Assembly: GCF_030272615.1 (NCBI RefSeq)
Contig: NC_081405.1
Coordinates: forward strand, 22,833,772-22,897,771
Source: Cryptomeria japonica
Lineage: Eukaryota; Streptophyta; Pinopsida; Cupressales; Cupressaceae
Length of the DNA: 64,000 nucleotides
Direction: 5' to 3'
The position numbers and the translations under genes were made by a program. This document shows positions 13,830 to 24,638 of the stretch, piece by piece; positions within the stretch are counted from its first letter, which is position 1, and each line of letters begins with the position of its first letter. The notes below the pieces were generated by a model. It saw only the letters and a program-made list of their open reading frames with translations. It had not been told where the DNA came from and ran no database searches.

Positions 13830-14278
13830 AACTTCCTGGCAGAGCTTTCTGTCATTCTTTTGATTCATTATAATAGAGGTTGGTGCCTCCTTATTCTGCC
13901 AAGTTGGTGCTCAGTTGTGGGGATTGGTGTCTCCAGTAGGTTGGTGGCTACTAAGTTTTGTATTTGGGGATTGGTGTCTCCTGTGGGTTGGTGCCTACAA
14001 AAGTAAAACCATTGTAAAATTTACACTATATTTTATGAGGCTAGATTTGGGCAATAGATCAAAGCAGACTATCTCACCGTGGTTTTCCCCTTAGGGGTTT
14101 CCACGTAATCCTGGTGTTCTCTATCTTGCGTGGGTGTTGTGCATTTCTTGCTATTGCCCATGACTGTTCCTGTTGTTGCATTAAGTTGCTGATAAGTTTA
14201 ATAAGTTGTGAAGTTTCTATTATACTGATTCACCTCCCACCCCACCCCTACACCCAAAGTATATTGGTGTGCTCTTCA
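13830..14278 (+). mobile_element. Copia-type LTR 3' portion
   Basis: The segment resembles the 3' part of the solo LTR at 31195-46057: repeated GGTTGGTGCCT motifs, a CCTTAGGGGTTTCCACGTAAT stretch, ATACTGATTCACC followed by C-rich sequence, and the same terminal GTGTGCTCTTCA. The left end is not defined, so this is a fragment or a strongly diverged solo LTR. Confidence 0.6.
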
Positions 14279-14942
14279 AGGAAAAGATGGTGGGAAATTT
14301 GGCAGTGAAAATAGAAATGATTTCCATGAATTCCCATTGGATGCATCCATGATATCTTTAAAATTCCAAATCATCAAAATCCTATTCTCTCTTTTTATCA
14401 ACCATACATATCAAAACCAACTTTTCTGGACAGTGTGTTAGTGTTGACCCATTCTCTACCTAACATTAGTTGCCTTTGATTCAAACAAGTTCTATAGCTT
14501 TAGAATTTCTTCTTGCAAAGAATTTTCTCTGTTGTTTTACACAGACATAATTTAAGTTTCTTTGAGCCTCTTGCATTTCTTTTTCCACAAATATTACTAT
14601 GGTCTAAAGACTAATATGGATGCATTCAGCTTATTATAAAGAATATCTAGTGTTCCTACAAAAAAAAAATAGTGTTCTTACATTTCTTAATGAAGCACAA
14701 GCATCCAGGGTTCTCAAAATCCTGCTCACCAGAAAATACTGTTTGATCAAATTTTGGCTTGACTCTTGTATTTGCAGATCCTTTTGCTTTGGTTGAAAGG
14801 AGGATCTTGGCCCTTTTGCTGTCTTTTTGAGTCGGGTCAACAGGAGAACTGAGTTGGACACTAAAACTGAAAACTATTCGGAGAAACACACATTCCATCC
14901 AATTATATGGGGTTGTGGAGTTTTAAAGACTATCACTCCATT
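14279..14942. other. Intronic sequence ending in the LINE target-site duplication
   Basis: No gene is recognised. The last 18 bp (14925-14942, AAAGACTATCACTCCATT) are repeated at 16565-16582 after the poly(A) of the LINE-type insertion and are therefore its target-site duplication. Confidence 0.75.
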
Positions 14943-16564
14943 TCGAATTCATTACAATAAAAATCTTTATTATTATTATCGGAAGAGCTGCGATGTCGTG
15001 TCGAGTCGCCCCGTGGCCTAGGGTTCCTTCTTCCCCTGGTCATGCAGCCCGAAGCTGGGCGACTATGGCGAAGGGAGGTAGGTCTCGAACCCCCGACTGG
15101 GTGTGGAGGCTACTGGCGGTTCTACGGCAGCGTGAAACCAACATCTTTAGATGCTCGGGTTGATGGCTTGCGTCAGAGTTTTGGTTTTCAAACCAACTCT
15201 TGGCCCATTTCCAAGAATGGCAGGTGGGAGGGGGGAAGCGTTGGGAGGGAGTTGATCCAGAGGATTTCCCGTTTTCCGCAGGGAGGTGTGTCCCATGGAA
15301 TGGGCAACCCGGCCCTTTCTGCTATGGCTTTGGTCCCCACGGCCAAATCTACTTCTGTTTTTCTGTCGGAGGAGGTTGAGAAGGAAGTTGAACATAATGA
15401 AGTGGTTTTTTCAGAGTTAGGGATTATTGGGCGCTTCATAGGCAGATGGCCGAGTCTTGGTGATTTACACAAATGGATCTCAGTTAATTGGGAACCCTTG
15501 GTGGAGGATTATGTTCAGATTTACCCACATGCTCGTGGCTTTTTTGTAGTGGTTTTCCAAAGTGTGGTAGACAGAAACAAAGTCGTTGGCGGTGGTTATT
15601 GGAGTTGGGAGGACAAACACGTGTTGATGCTGAAACCGTGGCATCTGGCTTTCAACCCTAAATCGGAGTCCTTTGATCGGACTCCTCTTTGGATCAGACT
15701 TTCAAACCTTCCAATGCAGTATTGGTTTGACTCCTGTTTTGAGGCTGTCGGGAACTCCTTAGGTACGTTTTTAATGGTGGATGAAGACTCTTTAAATCTG
15801 TTGCATACTACTTTCGCTCGTCTGTTGGTTGTGGTGGATGTTACCATGGGCCTCCCTTCTGAAATTTCTATTACATCCTCCAAAGGGAGCTAGCTTCAGT
15901 CTGTAGATTATGAAGGGATTCCTTTCAAATGTAGGCGATGTTTTAAGACAGGACATACTGTTGATTCTTGCACTAGGCTTAGGGTGAAGCGTTCAATGTC
16001 TTGGTGGAAAGAGGTTACTCTGCAATTTTATACGGTGGATAAGGTGGTAGGCGATCCGTCCCCCCCCCCCCCCCCCTCTCAATCATGGGGGATCTTTCCA
16101 GTGATAAGGGTTTGGACCCAACAATTAATATGCAAAGGGTAGTCGGTGGTTTGGGGTGTGCAAATAAAGGAGGTTCTCTTTTGGTTGGCAGCTCTACACA
16201 GGTTGGCTGTGCGTCTGAGCAGAAGATGGAGGGTGAAGCCGTGGCTGAACAGAAGTTGGAGAATGAGTCTGGTTCTCAAGGAGCTTGTTTTATAGATTTT
16301 AGGGAGGGGCACCATGCTATTCAGAAAGTGGATTGTGCTGGGATCCAAAATCTGAAGTTGCTGGAGAATGCTCAAGCAGATGGATGGATTGAGGTGAACG
16401 GAAGAAAGGTAAGAAGGGTTTGGTTGGGAGTGTCTATATTGCCCCCCCGCTGGAGGGTGGAGGTGTTCCTGGGGAGGTGGCTCCCTAATTGTAGCCACCA
16501 CTGGTTCAGGCCAGTTTCAATCCCGGATCTATTAATAAAATAATCTTATTACCGACCAAAAAAA
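14943..16564 (+). mobile_element. L1/LINE-type insertion with ORF1 only, 18-bp TSD and poly(A)
   Basis: The unit lies between perfect 18-bp copies of AAAGACTATCACTCCATT (14925-14942 and 16565-16582) and ends in a poly(A) run after TTATTACCGACC, the signature of target-primed reverse transcription. It contains an ORF1-like gene but no endonuclease or reverse transcriptase; after ORF1 there is only a short 3' end. At 1.62 kb it resembles a half-LINE that would depend on an active L1 in trans. It sits sense-opposed to the host gene within the 14-kb intron. Confidence 0.88.
15042..16543 (+). pseudogene. LINE ORF1-like protein (DUF4283 plus CCHC knuckle), broken
   Basis: The first 283 codons carry the DUF4283-type region of plant L1 ORF1 proteins: SELGIIGRFIGRWPSLGDLH, then GFFVVVFQ, WSWEDKHVLMLKPWH, and TPLWIRLSNLPMQYW. 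A TAG at 15891-15893 interrupts the frame; the same frame then continues EGIPFKCRRCFKTGH with a complete CX2CX4HX4C zinc knuckle (C-RR-C-FKTG-H-TVDS-C). A poly(C) run at about 16061-16076 shifts the frame, after which a Gln/Glu-rich tail ending DGWIEVNGRKVRR continues to about 16543. ORF1 proteins bind the LINE RNA. The start is uncertain: ATGs at 15042 and 15065 are in different frames. Confidence 0.82.
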
Positions 16565-16582
16565 AAAGACTATCACTCCATT

Positions 16583-17515
16583 ACCATAAAGGATCTAAGG
16601 AAAGGTAAGAATATGCATCAGGAAAATTGAGGAAGGAAACTGTAGAGATCATCAGAATACTTATTCCAGGCAGGTAGGTCATAGGTAATAATTTATCCAT
16701 AGCATAGTACCTGTTGGGTACTGGTATCCTCTACGTAACCAACCAAATACATGTGACAAAGAGAGAAGAGAACCGATACAAAAGAGGGACAGAGGAGTGC
16801 AGCATTGTAACATCTCCACCCTTAGCTGTGGACTCAAGAATTATAGAAGCTGAGTATTGTCTAGCTGGTCTCATGGGACTGTCAAACCATGGAAAGAGTT
16901 GGAATGAAACAAAGACATCTGTTATGCATCCCTGGCTAGGTTGTATGCCTATAGTTGTGAGATTCTGGTTTCTGGGTCTCTTGTGTGCTTACTTCAGGTG
17001 TAAAGTGATATAATGAAGCAGAATGCCAGAGTAATTGAGTTACAATTCATAATTTTCTAAGTGCTGTTATATTCTTGTTGTTTGTCACCTAGTACTTGCT
17101 GTCGAAATATGTTTAGATGTTTAGGCTGCTAGGATTACCTGCCTTTCCCTGGGTACCTGATCGTGAACTGCATGACTCAAATAAGAGTGAAAATTTGATT
17201 TCAAATTAATTCTCATAATTTAGATCTTCAACTCAATAACTGTAAAATGTTGTTAGTATAATAGCCTGTTCACAAACATTGACCTATAGATTTTTTTAAT
17301 GTTAAAAGTTCTTTGATCAAAATCCAATATTTACCATGATTAAAAATATATTTCAAGTATAGAAAATTGAATAATTTTTATTGCTCCATTTAGAAAAACC
17401 AAATCCTGGATAACCATCAATTTTCATTTGTTTAATCTTAATAGTCAATACCATACAATATGATGGATTCTATATGCTCCTTCAATAACTAATATAGAGA
17501 AGAAATATAACTCAC
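16583..17515. other. Intronic sequence without recognised features
   Basis: Sequence between the LINE-type insertion and the 55-nt exon of the MCRS1-like gene. A plus-strand open frame at 16714-17013 has no recognisable domain. No repeat or RNA gene is seen. Confidence 0.5.
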
Positions 17516-17570
17516 CAGTCCTTGAAGAAAAAGATTCATCATCACCAGGATCCAGGTCCATATCCAATAT
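17516..17570 (-). CDS. MCRS1: MCRS1-like protein, 55-nt micro-exon
   Basis: The exon lies between an acceptor GGATATAG (17572-17571) and a donor ACTG|GTGAGT. It encodes ILDMDLDPGDDESFSSRT plus one base of the next codon. The acidic ILDMDLDP block follows the SDVEAM end of the large exon, exactly as in plant MCRS1 homologues, which have SD-EAMILDMDL. The intron to the large exon is only 181 bp (17571-17751), in sharp contrast to the 14.0-kb intron on the other side. The phase (+1) is completed by AA at the start of the exon at 3513. Confidence 0.87.
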
Positions 17571-17751
17571 CTATATCCAGCGTGCCAATTAAGGAAAAGA
17601 AGACATGTGGAAGAATACTGAACATTAGACGAGTAAAAATGAGGCTCAATGCAAATAATTCTAACTGTGACAATCCCAAATAGCCGTCTAGGGAAAACAT
17701 AAACAAAAAAGTAAATAAGGAAAAGAAGTGCTAAATTTTGATCAAGCTCAC

Positions 17752-20067
17752 CATAGCTTCAACATCAGAAAAATGTGGCAGCTCTTCATCACTGTCTGAA
17801 AAATTATTCTCTTGATTCTCTGGAAATTGGTCAGCAGCAGCTTCTTCACAACTCATCACTTGAAAATCATTCAATCCATCATCAATAGGAATAAAGGATG
17901 CCACTTGAGAGACTTGCATTATATTATCTTGAATGGCAGGTGCCCCTTCAAACTGTAAAGGTCTTGCAAAGTCTACATAGCCATCATTACCATGCAAGGG
18001 GGCATGAATGCATTTGTCCGAGGATAACAACTTAAATTTATTATTAGTAGAGTTTTCTAACATTAAAGGTACTGTTGAGATCCCTTGTTGTAAGGCAACA
18101 GGAAGACTAGAAGATGGAACCCCTGGATGAGATTCATTCTTACTTGCACCCACTTCCTCAGAAACTACAGATGGTGCAGTGAATTCTAAAATCTCCATTT
18201 TAACCTGTTGATAATCTGAAGAAGGCATATTACTCTCCTTATCTTTAAAACTGAGGGGCTGCAACTCATTAGCTGCCTGCACAAGAGTTTCTACCGTTTC
18301 AGGCTCTTCCTTGACAACAGGATATCCTTTACAGAGAGGCATTGAGTTACCCAGGTTGCCGTGCATAGATAAAGATCCCCACGCAGTAGTCTGCTCAACA
18401 TAACTGGACGGAATAACACTTGATATAGATGAAGGCTCCTGATATGCTAGTGGATTGAATTCGTCATTGTCAGGCACATTAGTATCCTCTGTGTTCAATA
18501 CACAATCCATAGGTCCATGAACAAATAAGTGTGGCTGACAGTTGGCATAAATATTTAAAGTCAAATCTTCTGACTTAACTGCATCATGACTCCATTCTTG
18601 ACCAGCTTGTGCATTAACAGGTGAAGTGAATGCAGGTATGGATGCCACTTCAAGGCCATTAGATTCCAAACAAACAGTCATTTCCATTGCAGAGTTGTTT
18701 GAACACGGAGCCATATTGCCTGCACTCTGTGAAGGTCCTACTTGTGATTCATCTTTCATAGGAGTACCTAACATAACATATTCTGAATTGCATAGAAGCT
18801 CCTGCCCATTTCGTAATGCATACATATTTGATCCTTCACTGCAGTTAGGTAAAAAATTAGGAGCTGGTTGCTGTTGAGGTTCATGCTGCACCTTACCACA
18901 TGAGGATTGGACAAGTCCGCTACTTGAAATGAGGAGCTTCTCTTTAGTAGCTAATGAGCTCAACATCACATGACCATCTCCAACGGACTCTCTAGGTCCA
19001 CTTGTTCCCTCGTATTCAGTGCTTATAATTGTTTCATCAGCATTGTCCTTAATATCAACAGTCATAGAAGGCATTAAAAATGCAGGGTCACCTTCCCAAT
19101 TTCCAATGCTTGCCTGTGACAACATGCCTGAGGCAGCAATGTTTTCTTCTGAAACTGCTTTTTCAAACCCTGCTGCTCTATTATATCTAGTGTCGATACT
19201 CTGGAAAGTGCCAGAATTACAATTGACTAAAGAAACTGGGTTCATATTAGGTTCATTGTTAATAATAGGAGCAGTAATGGTGTCCAAGGGCAAACTAGAT
19301 TGTATGATATATGATCTATCATGAATGTTAACTGAATTGTGCACTTCTTCTTGAGGCATGTCTTCCACCAAATGATGCATATTTTCAGTAGAAATATACA
19401 GGTTGACACTATCTGTGGCAGTGACAGTTGGCATAACAGATGGATCATGCCTTGAGAAGTCAAAACAACCATTTGAAATAAGATTTAAGGGGGCAGGATT
19501 AACTTCTAAGGAATCCATATTTGTGGAAGAAAAAGCACCTGCATCACCTTCAAGTCCCCCACTAGCTAAAAAGTTAACCATTTGATTGAAGGCTTTATCT
19601 TCAATATCAAGACATTCGTCCGAAAGCCCAAAAGGCGGTGCCACAGCAGCTTCTTCAATACTGACTGCAAGAGGACCCCCTTCATACATCACAGCCCTCT
19701 CTTCCTGCACAACTTCGTTTGCGTTCCCAGTACAAATAACAACAGCGTCATTTGGGAAAAGAGAATAATCCTGTACAGGAGGAATTCTTTCTGCATCAAT
19801 TCTCTTTCTCATTTGGTAGTATTGATTGCGAACATTCTGCAATTTGTGTTTCTGTGCAATATCATCTTTTCCATTCAACTTGCTAGACTGGGCCAGTTTT
19901 GAAAAACTCATATGAGACAACTCAACCTCGACCATGCTAGCAGCTGCTTTTGTTGATATTTCTGGGTTATAAAGAAGAGCATGCCACCGTTCCCGAAGTT
20001 CTCTGACTGTAAAGCGACGAGAAAATCGCACAGCACCTTTTGCAAGAGCCTCCAGAGCTGCACCAGC
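17752..20067 (-). CDS. MCRS1: MCRS1-like protein, 772-codon central exon with MCRS_N domain
   Basis: The exon starts after the acceptor TTGCAG (20073-20068) with AGAALEALAKGAVRFSRRFT, followed by VRELRERWHALLYNPEIS and MRKRIDAERIPPVQDYSLFP. This is the MCRS_N region, with the Trp/Arg-rich helix-turn-helix-like ERWHALLY segment at about residues 20-45. The next ~550 residues are polar, Ser/Asn/Glu-rich and probably disordered, with an FxPxxYQEPSS type segment, and end in an acidic tail EELPHFSDVEAM before the donor ATG|GTGAGC at 17752. Length is exactly 772 codons in phase 0. An apparent Met upstream of the acceptor is intronic; the true start is in the exon at 30737-30888. There are no stops, so the gene is likely functional. 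Confidence 0.9.
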
Positions 20068-20769
20068 CTGCAATTTACTCATGAGATACTTATATGGAGC
20101 TTCTAACATGTGGCTTGCACTATCAATCACACAAAGAATATCCTACAGAAATTGTCAATTTTTATAAAGTTCACAACAAACTACCATCCAGACCATGCAT
20201 ATCTTTGAAAGTTGTCTTATCTCAAGAAGAAGAAATCCATAGGCTTAGATATTAGATATGATTGCTATAAATAAAAATGCAATACATACTGTTTTGATAT
20301 ATACAAGAGTAGAATCAATTCTGAGAAATGGAAGATATCATATCCTTAATAGAACAACTACATGGTACAGAATTTAATTTTTAGTTCCAACATCCTATAG
20401 ATTGCTATAGCAATTAAGTTTGATAAATGGCCCATAATTATCTTACATTGCCACCACACTAGTAAGCCAGTTCATAAAACAATCTAGACAAAGTAAAATA
20501 ATATTCAGATACTTATTAATCATTTTACCCAGCTTTCAGATGATAAAAACAAAGAAGCAAAGAAAGCAAATAAATGAAAGTAACTCACTGGGACTCAAAA
20601 GTACACTCAATTACAATTATAAGCTTCAAGGTCAGGGCAACAGAATTTGGGAATGGCAAAAAAAATCGGAATGAGGAGAAGGCAGGAGTTGGCAAAAAAA
20701 ATCAGATTGAGGAGACAGCAGGAGTTGGCAAATAAAATAAGATATAAAAAACAATATTTATATTTTTAA

Positions 20770-20885
20770 AATACAAATAACATACACACACACACATATA
20801 TACATACACACACACATACATACACATACATACACACACACACACAGTATATATATTATTATATTATTATATTATTATATATATT
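20770..20885. repeat. CA/TA and TAT microsatellite cluster
   Basis: Mixed ACAC, ACAT and TATT runs with interruptions, followed by an AT/TTA-rich run. Simple-sequence DNA without coding content. Confidence 0.95.
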
Positions 20886-21540
20886 AAATTTAAATTTTAA
20901 AAATAATGGATATGCAACTTTAAAGAACGTAAATATGAGAATACTTTAAAAATTTAAAAACTAGCATTTTGAAGTATTGAAATAGATGTCAATGAAACCA
21001 AAGATTAATTATATTGATGTTTGAAAATCATCATCATCATATCAAAAATTATTTCAAACAATAATCACCAGGAGATGGCATACAAAGATCAAGAGGGAAA
21101 TTCCATTATTTTAAGAAAAAAGTATGTCGTTCCTCAACTATGACTATATTTTCATACATGAACACATCTTAAACCTTATTATTGTTTCTCTTTGACCTAT
21201 TACCTCTTTGGCATTTGATACGAAAACTTTCTGCTCTTAGAAAATTGTAACTTTTATGCCAAAGGTTAAAATTACAAGTTCTATTAGTGTAGTTTTTAAG
21301 TCTTTTAGCTTTTGTCAAAGACATATCAGCACTTTTGGAAAAGCCAGTATAATATGTATGATATATCCAAGAAACCTCTATAGAATTTTTTCTCAATTTT
21401 CAAGAAATGCTTCTAATGCAAGAAACTTCACATGAAGTCCCCTAATGTTTAGTGACATTTACATATGGGTTTCTGAGATGTGGATGCATTTCAATAGAAA
21501 GGACAAGTACCAACAAGTCAAGGCTCAAGTATCTTGGTAA

Positions 21541-21661
21541 GTACGTCTTTTTTGTGCTGTCATTATAGGTTAGGCATCCTAAAATCCCTTTGTAAGATTA
21601 CGTATGTGTTTTTTGTGCTGTCGTTATAGGTTAGGCATCCTAAACTCCCTTTGTAAGATTG
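21541..21661. repeat. 60-bp tandem duplication
   Basis: Two adjacent copies of a segment containing GTGCTGTCGTTATAGGTTAG (T or C at one site) and CCCTTTGTAAGATT. The copies differ at only a few positions, so this is a fairly recent duplication. Confidence 0.9.
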
Positions 21662-22462
21662 GCATTCCTCTAATTTATCAACTACTGGAAAAGCCTTGGG
21701 TAAGCTCACTCCCATTTCTCCCAAAACAACTTCTCATTTGCATCCCACTTTTGCTTGGCTGGATTTAGAATTGGATACGTTAGTGAATTTATCAAAGAAG
21801 ATCAAACTAAAGTTAGAGATTGTGCTTGGAAGCAATCTTTGAATCTTGTGAGCTTAATTTTTATAAGCAAATCTTGATTTGGTTTGAGTCATGTTGCAGT
21901 GTAGCCTTGTCCACAACCTAAAAAGCAATTTGGGCCTATCTCGTGGTGGAAAAATGTAAAGCCTCAACATTTTGATTTGCCTAGCTCACTATTTTACCCA
22001 CATTGGAGCATCTCCTCCTCCTAGTTTTCCAATAAGTTTGGGATGTCTCCTTAGAAACCTTCTACAATTTCATCATCATTTCCAATTTCTAGCTACCCAT
22101 TGAGGGATCACCCATGACTTCTGCCCGTCAAGTAGCAACCATGCTTTGGATCCCTTTGAGGTGGGTTCCTCCCCATCCCTTCTAGTCTCAACTTATAATG
22201 CAGCAAAAAAAGTTAAATATTTTGGTCCTTGGAATTGCACATTGGTTTCTTGGATTTGGACACATGGCCTATGATCCCTCATAAGAAGGCCTTTGCCAAG
22301 CAAAAATCATCTTATCTAATGCTTCTTTGCTCCCACAAAATGAGTAGATGAGGATTCCATGATGTGGGCTAGCTCTGCCCAATTTTTATAGTCTAGTTTC
22401 CTTTATATAGTTCTAACTTCTAATCATTCAACTATTTGGATTTGTTGTTATTGTTGGGACAT

Positions 22463-22533
22463 GGACCAGCTAGGACTCGAACCTAGGACCTTCCATACAC
22501 TGTTGGAGTGCTCTACCACTAAGCTATTGGCCC
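22463..22533 (-). ncRNA. tRNA-like sequence in the left (3') LTR of the TRIM
   Basis: On the minus strand the sequence has an A box TAGCTTAGTGGTAGAGC and a B box GGTTCGAGTCC that fits the GGTTCGANTCC consensus. The T arm (CTAGG/CCTAG) is fully paired and the acceptor stem mostly paired. It differs from the right-hand LTR copy at several sites, including the D stem (GCTT instead of GCTC). Confidence 0.75.
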
Positions 22534-22637
22534 CTCTTGGACCAATCCATCGTCGGTCCGGGTGTGGCTTATTTCCAACACCAACAACCCCCTTAAGCCA
22601 CACCTCTTGTGTGCTTGGGGCTCCTAGCCTAGACCTA

Positions 22638-22649
22638 GCTCTGATACCA
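22638..22649 (-). other. Primer-binding site of the TRIM
   Basis: TGGTATCAGAGC on the minus strand, directly after the AACA end of the right-hand LTR. It is the canonical 12-nt complement of the plant initiator tRNA-Met 3' end and sets the element's orientation as minus. Confidence 0.9.
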
Positions 22650-22660
22650 TGTTGAGACAT

Positions 22661-22731
22661 GGACCAGCTAGGACTCGAACCTAGGACCTCCCATATGCTG
22701 CTAGAGTGCTCTACCACTGAGCTACTAGCCC
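22661..22731 (-). ncRNA. tRNA-like sequence in the right (5') LTR of the TRIM
   Basis: This 71-nt minus-strand sequence can be laid out as a tRNA: acceptor GGGCTAG/CTGGTCC pairs over 7 positions allowing G-U, the D stem is GCTC/GAGC, and the T arm CTAGG-TTCGAGT-CCTAG is fully paired. A box TAGCTCAGTGGTAGAGC and B box GGTTCGAGTCC match the RNA polymerase III internal promoter consensus. The anticodon arm pairs poorly (about 4 bp with an enlarged loop) and no CCA or normal anticodon loop is present, so it is not a working tRNA gene. It sits entirely inside the LTR, away from its borders. Confidence 0.8.
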
Positions 22732-22789
22732 CTCTTGTACCAATCCATCATCGGTCCGGGTGTGGCTTATTTCCAACACCAACAGTTAT

Positions 22790-23112
22790 TTTGTATGGAT
22801 TATAATCTTCTCTCCATGAGTATCCTTGTAATATCCTCAGCATACCAAGTTGAAAAAAAACCATTGATTCCATAGCATTAACCAATCAAATAAACCAAAG
22901 CAAATGCATACGTAGGAGGTACATTGAGTGACAAGCTCAAACAGTAACAAATTATTGGATGCACATGTCGGCTGATGCTTGACATCAATAGAATTATTGA
23001 ATTCATCTGCCTCAAACAATAAGACCCCAACTAGGTGGACATACTAGTCTTCATCAATTTATGCCAATTCCTCAAGCTCTGTATCCCTCCATGCTATTGG
23101 GTTCTCCTTGCA
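22790..23112. other. Intronic sequence without recognised features
   Basis: Sequence between the TRIM and the hAT relic; it may be the decayed 3' end of that hAT, but no terminal inverted repeat was identified. Confidence 0.4.
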
Positions 23113-24638
23113 CTACAATATTTTGGGATCAATGAGATGCAAGTCACCATGTATAGTAACAAGCTTATATGCTCTCCTAAAGGTAAGTTTGTTCCTCTTA
23201 ACAAAGTGGATAAATCTATATGTTGACCAATTCCTCTCAACAACGAAGGAGAAAAAATCCTGCAAAATAAGGCACATAGCAAGTGGATGTAACAATCCCA
23301 AAGGCCAATCACCACTAGCTATCTAACCTTTCCTACACTTAAGTAGCCCTATCTATCTATATTGGACTCTTGTAGCCATCATGTTTCATAAAACCTATGC
23401 TTTGACATTTCATCAAGGTTGTGCATTTTCATGAAGGACTTAATGGAAAGGCCCTTCTTCTCCCCCATCATTGTCCCTTGAGATAACTCTACCCAACCTC
23501 TTCATGTACAATATTAGATTCACTATATATGCAGCCATGAACTCAACTTTCTCCACCTCTACTATATAATGGTATGAAGAAGAAACTCTAGAATAGAGTC
23601 TCTCTTATGAATGAAGACCAACATCTAAAGATTGTATGAATAGAAACTCTAGAAACAAGCTATTAATGTAGTCATTGATCTCCCTAAAGCTAGGACAATC
23701 AAAATGCCCATATCTAAAGACTATAAAACTTGGGACTACAAAACATATGATCTATTCCACATCTAATTAAAATACATTACTAACCACAACATACTCCACC
23801 CTCTTTTCCACTTTCTGACTTGGACTGCCCCCATGTAATCCACCCTTGTGTCATGATCGTAAGTTGCAAGGGCTCTTGCAATGCAAGCATCCTCTACAAT
23901 AGAATGAAATATTAAGTAATTTGGATCTCAACTAAATTGAGAAATTTCTTCTTCAAAATGGGTTAAACAATGTCAAGGAGTGAGGCATTTGCAAATAAAA
24001 ATATACACCTCCCTTGCATCCACCACAACCTTTTTGACACACTCAATTTTGTCTATGTCCTTTAGTCCATTGTCCATCAATGCACACAAAAGGTCAATGT
24101 GCCTATACATGGTTTCAGCAAATTTTTGTTCTACTTTGGACTCATATATTGCATCTATAGCCACCAATATTACAATTTAAGGACCAGCCTCCTCAATGGC
24201 ATCTCTTGAGATCTTGAACTAAAACTTTGCATCCTTGTGTTTTCTTAATAATGTAAATTAAAAGTTGAAAATAAAAAGTAAAATAAAGTAGAAACTCAAA
24301 AATATTAATTTAAATTATTAAATAAAATTTTCTAACCTGATATTGGACCACTAAGCGTCATTAAGACCCTTTCTCTCACCACCTTCCCTTCTCTTGTCTT
24401 TGATTGAGCCCACATTTTCCACTCTCCACAAACCACCATGTATTGTAAAGCATTATACACCTCCAACATCCTCTCCAACAAAATAAAATAGCAAACATAT
24501 CTAGTCTAAACTAATTTAAGGAATTCTTTCTTTGAATAAGATCAAAATAGTGTAAGTGAAGTGTTATGGTTGTATACAAAACATTTGTACGTCTCTAGCT
24601 TTAGCAATGCCATCTTCACCCATTCCATTTAGCCAATG
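23113..24638 (-). pseudogene. hAT transposase relic, C-terminal half
   Basis: On the minus strand the translation shows VVERNWSTYRFIHFVKRNKL followed by RAYKLVTIHGDL, the hAT dimerisation-domain signature (ERNWS...H..KRN.L....A..LV..H). Upstream pieces such as MLEVYNALQYMV and SEWK-like blocks resemble the hAT region preceding that domain. Numerous stops and frameshifts are present. The N-terminal half continues at 26640-27477 beyond an insertion. It cannot encode transposase. Confidence 0.72.

Larger units (their letters stand above)
22452..22784 (-). mobile_element. Complete 333-bp TRIM with tRNA-like LTRs
   Basis: Two 135-bp direct repeats (22452-22586 and 22650-22784) with TG...CA borders flank a 63-bp internal part. 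In minus orientation the internal part starts with a PBS TGGTATCAGAGC next to the right-hand LTR and ends with the purine-rich TTAAGGGGGT before the left-hand LTR. Both flanks carry the same 5-bp target duplication GTTAT (22447-22451 and 22785-22789). This is the full architecture of a terminal-repeat retrotransposon in miniature, with no room for coding sequence. Each LTR contains a 71-nt tRNA-like sequence, described separately. It lies in the sense orientation of the host gene. Confidence 0.93.

Noticed and set aside
15147-15883. Minus-strand open frames over the LINE ORF1
   Set aside because: Shadows of the plus-strand ORF1, which carries the zinc knuckle and DUF4283 blocks.
16714-17013. 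99-codon open frame in the 14-kb intron
   Set aside because: No recognisable family features and antisense to the host gene.
17731-20130. A single-exon 799-residue protein starting at 20130
   Set aside because: The first 21 codons precede a clear acceptor and the last few follow a clear donor; family alignment continues in neighbouring exons.
22661-22731. A genuine nuclear tRNA gene
   Set aside because: Present in both LTRs of a TRIM, anticodon arm poorly paired with an enlarged loop, no pol III terminator directly after it.
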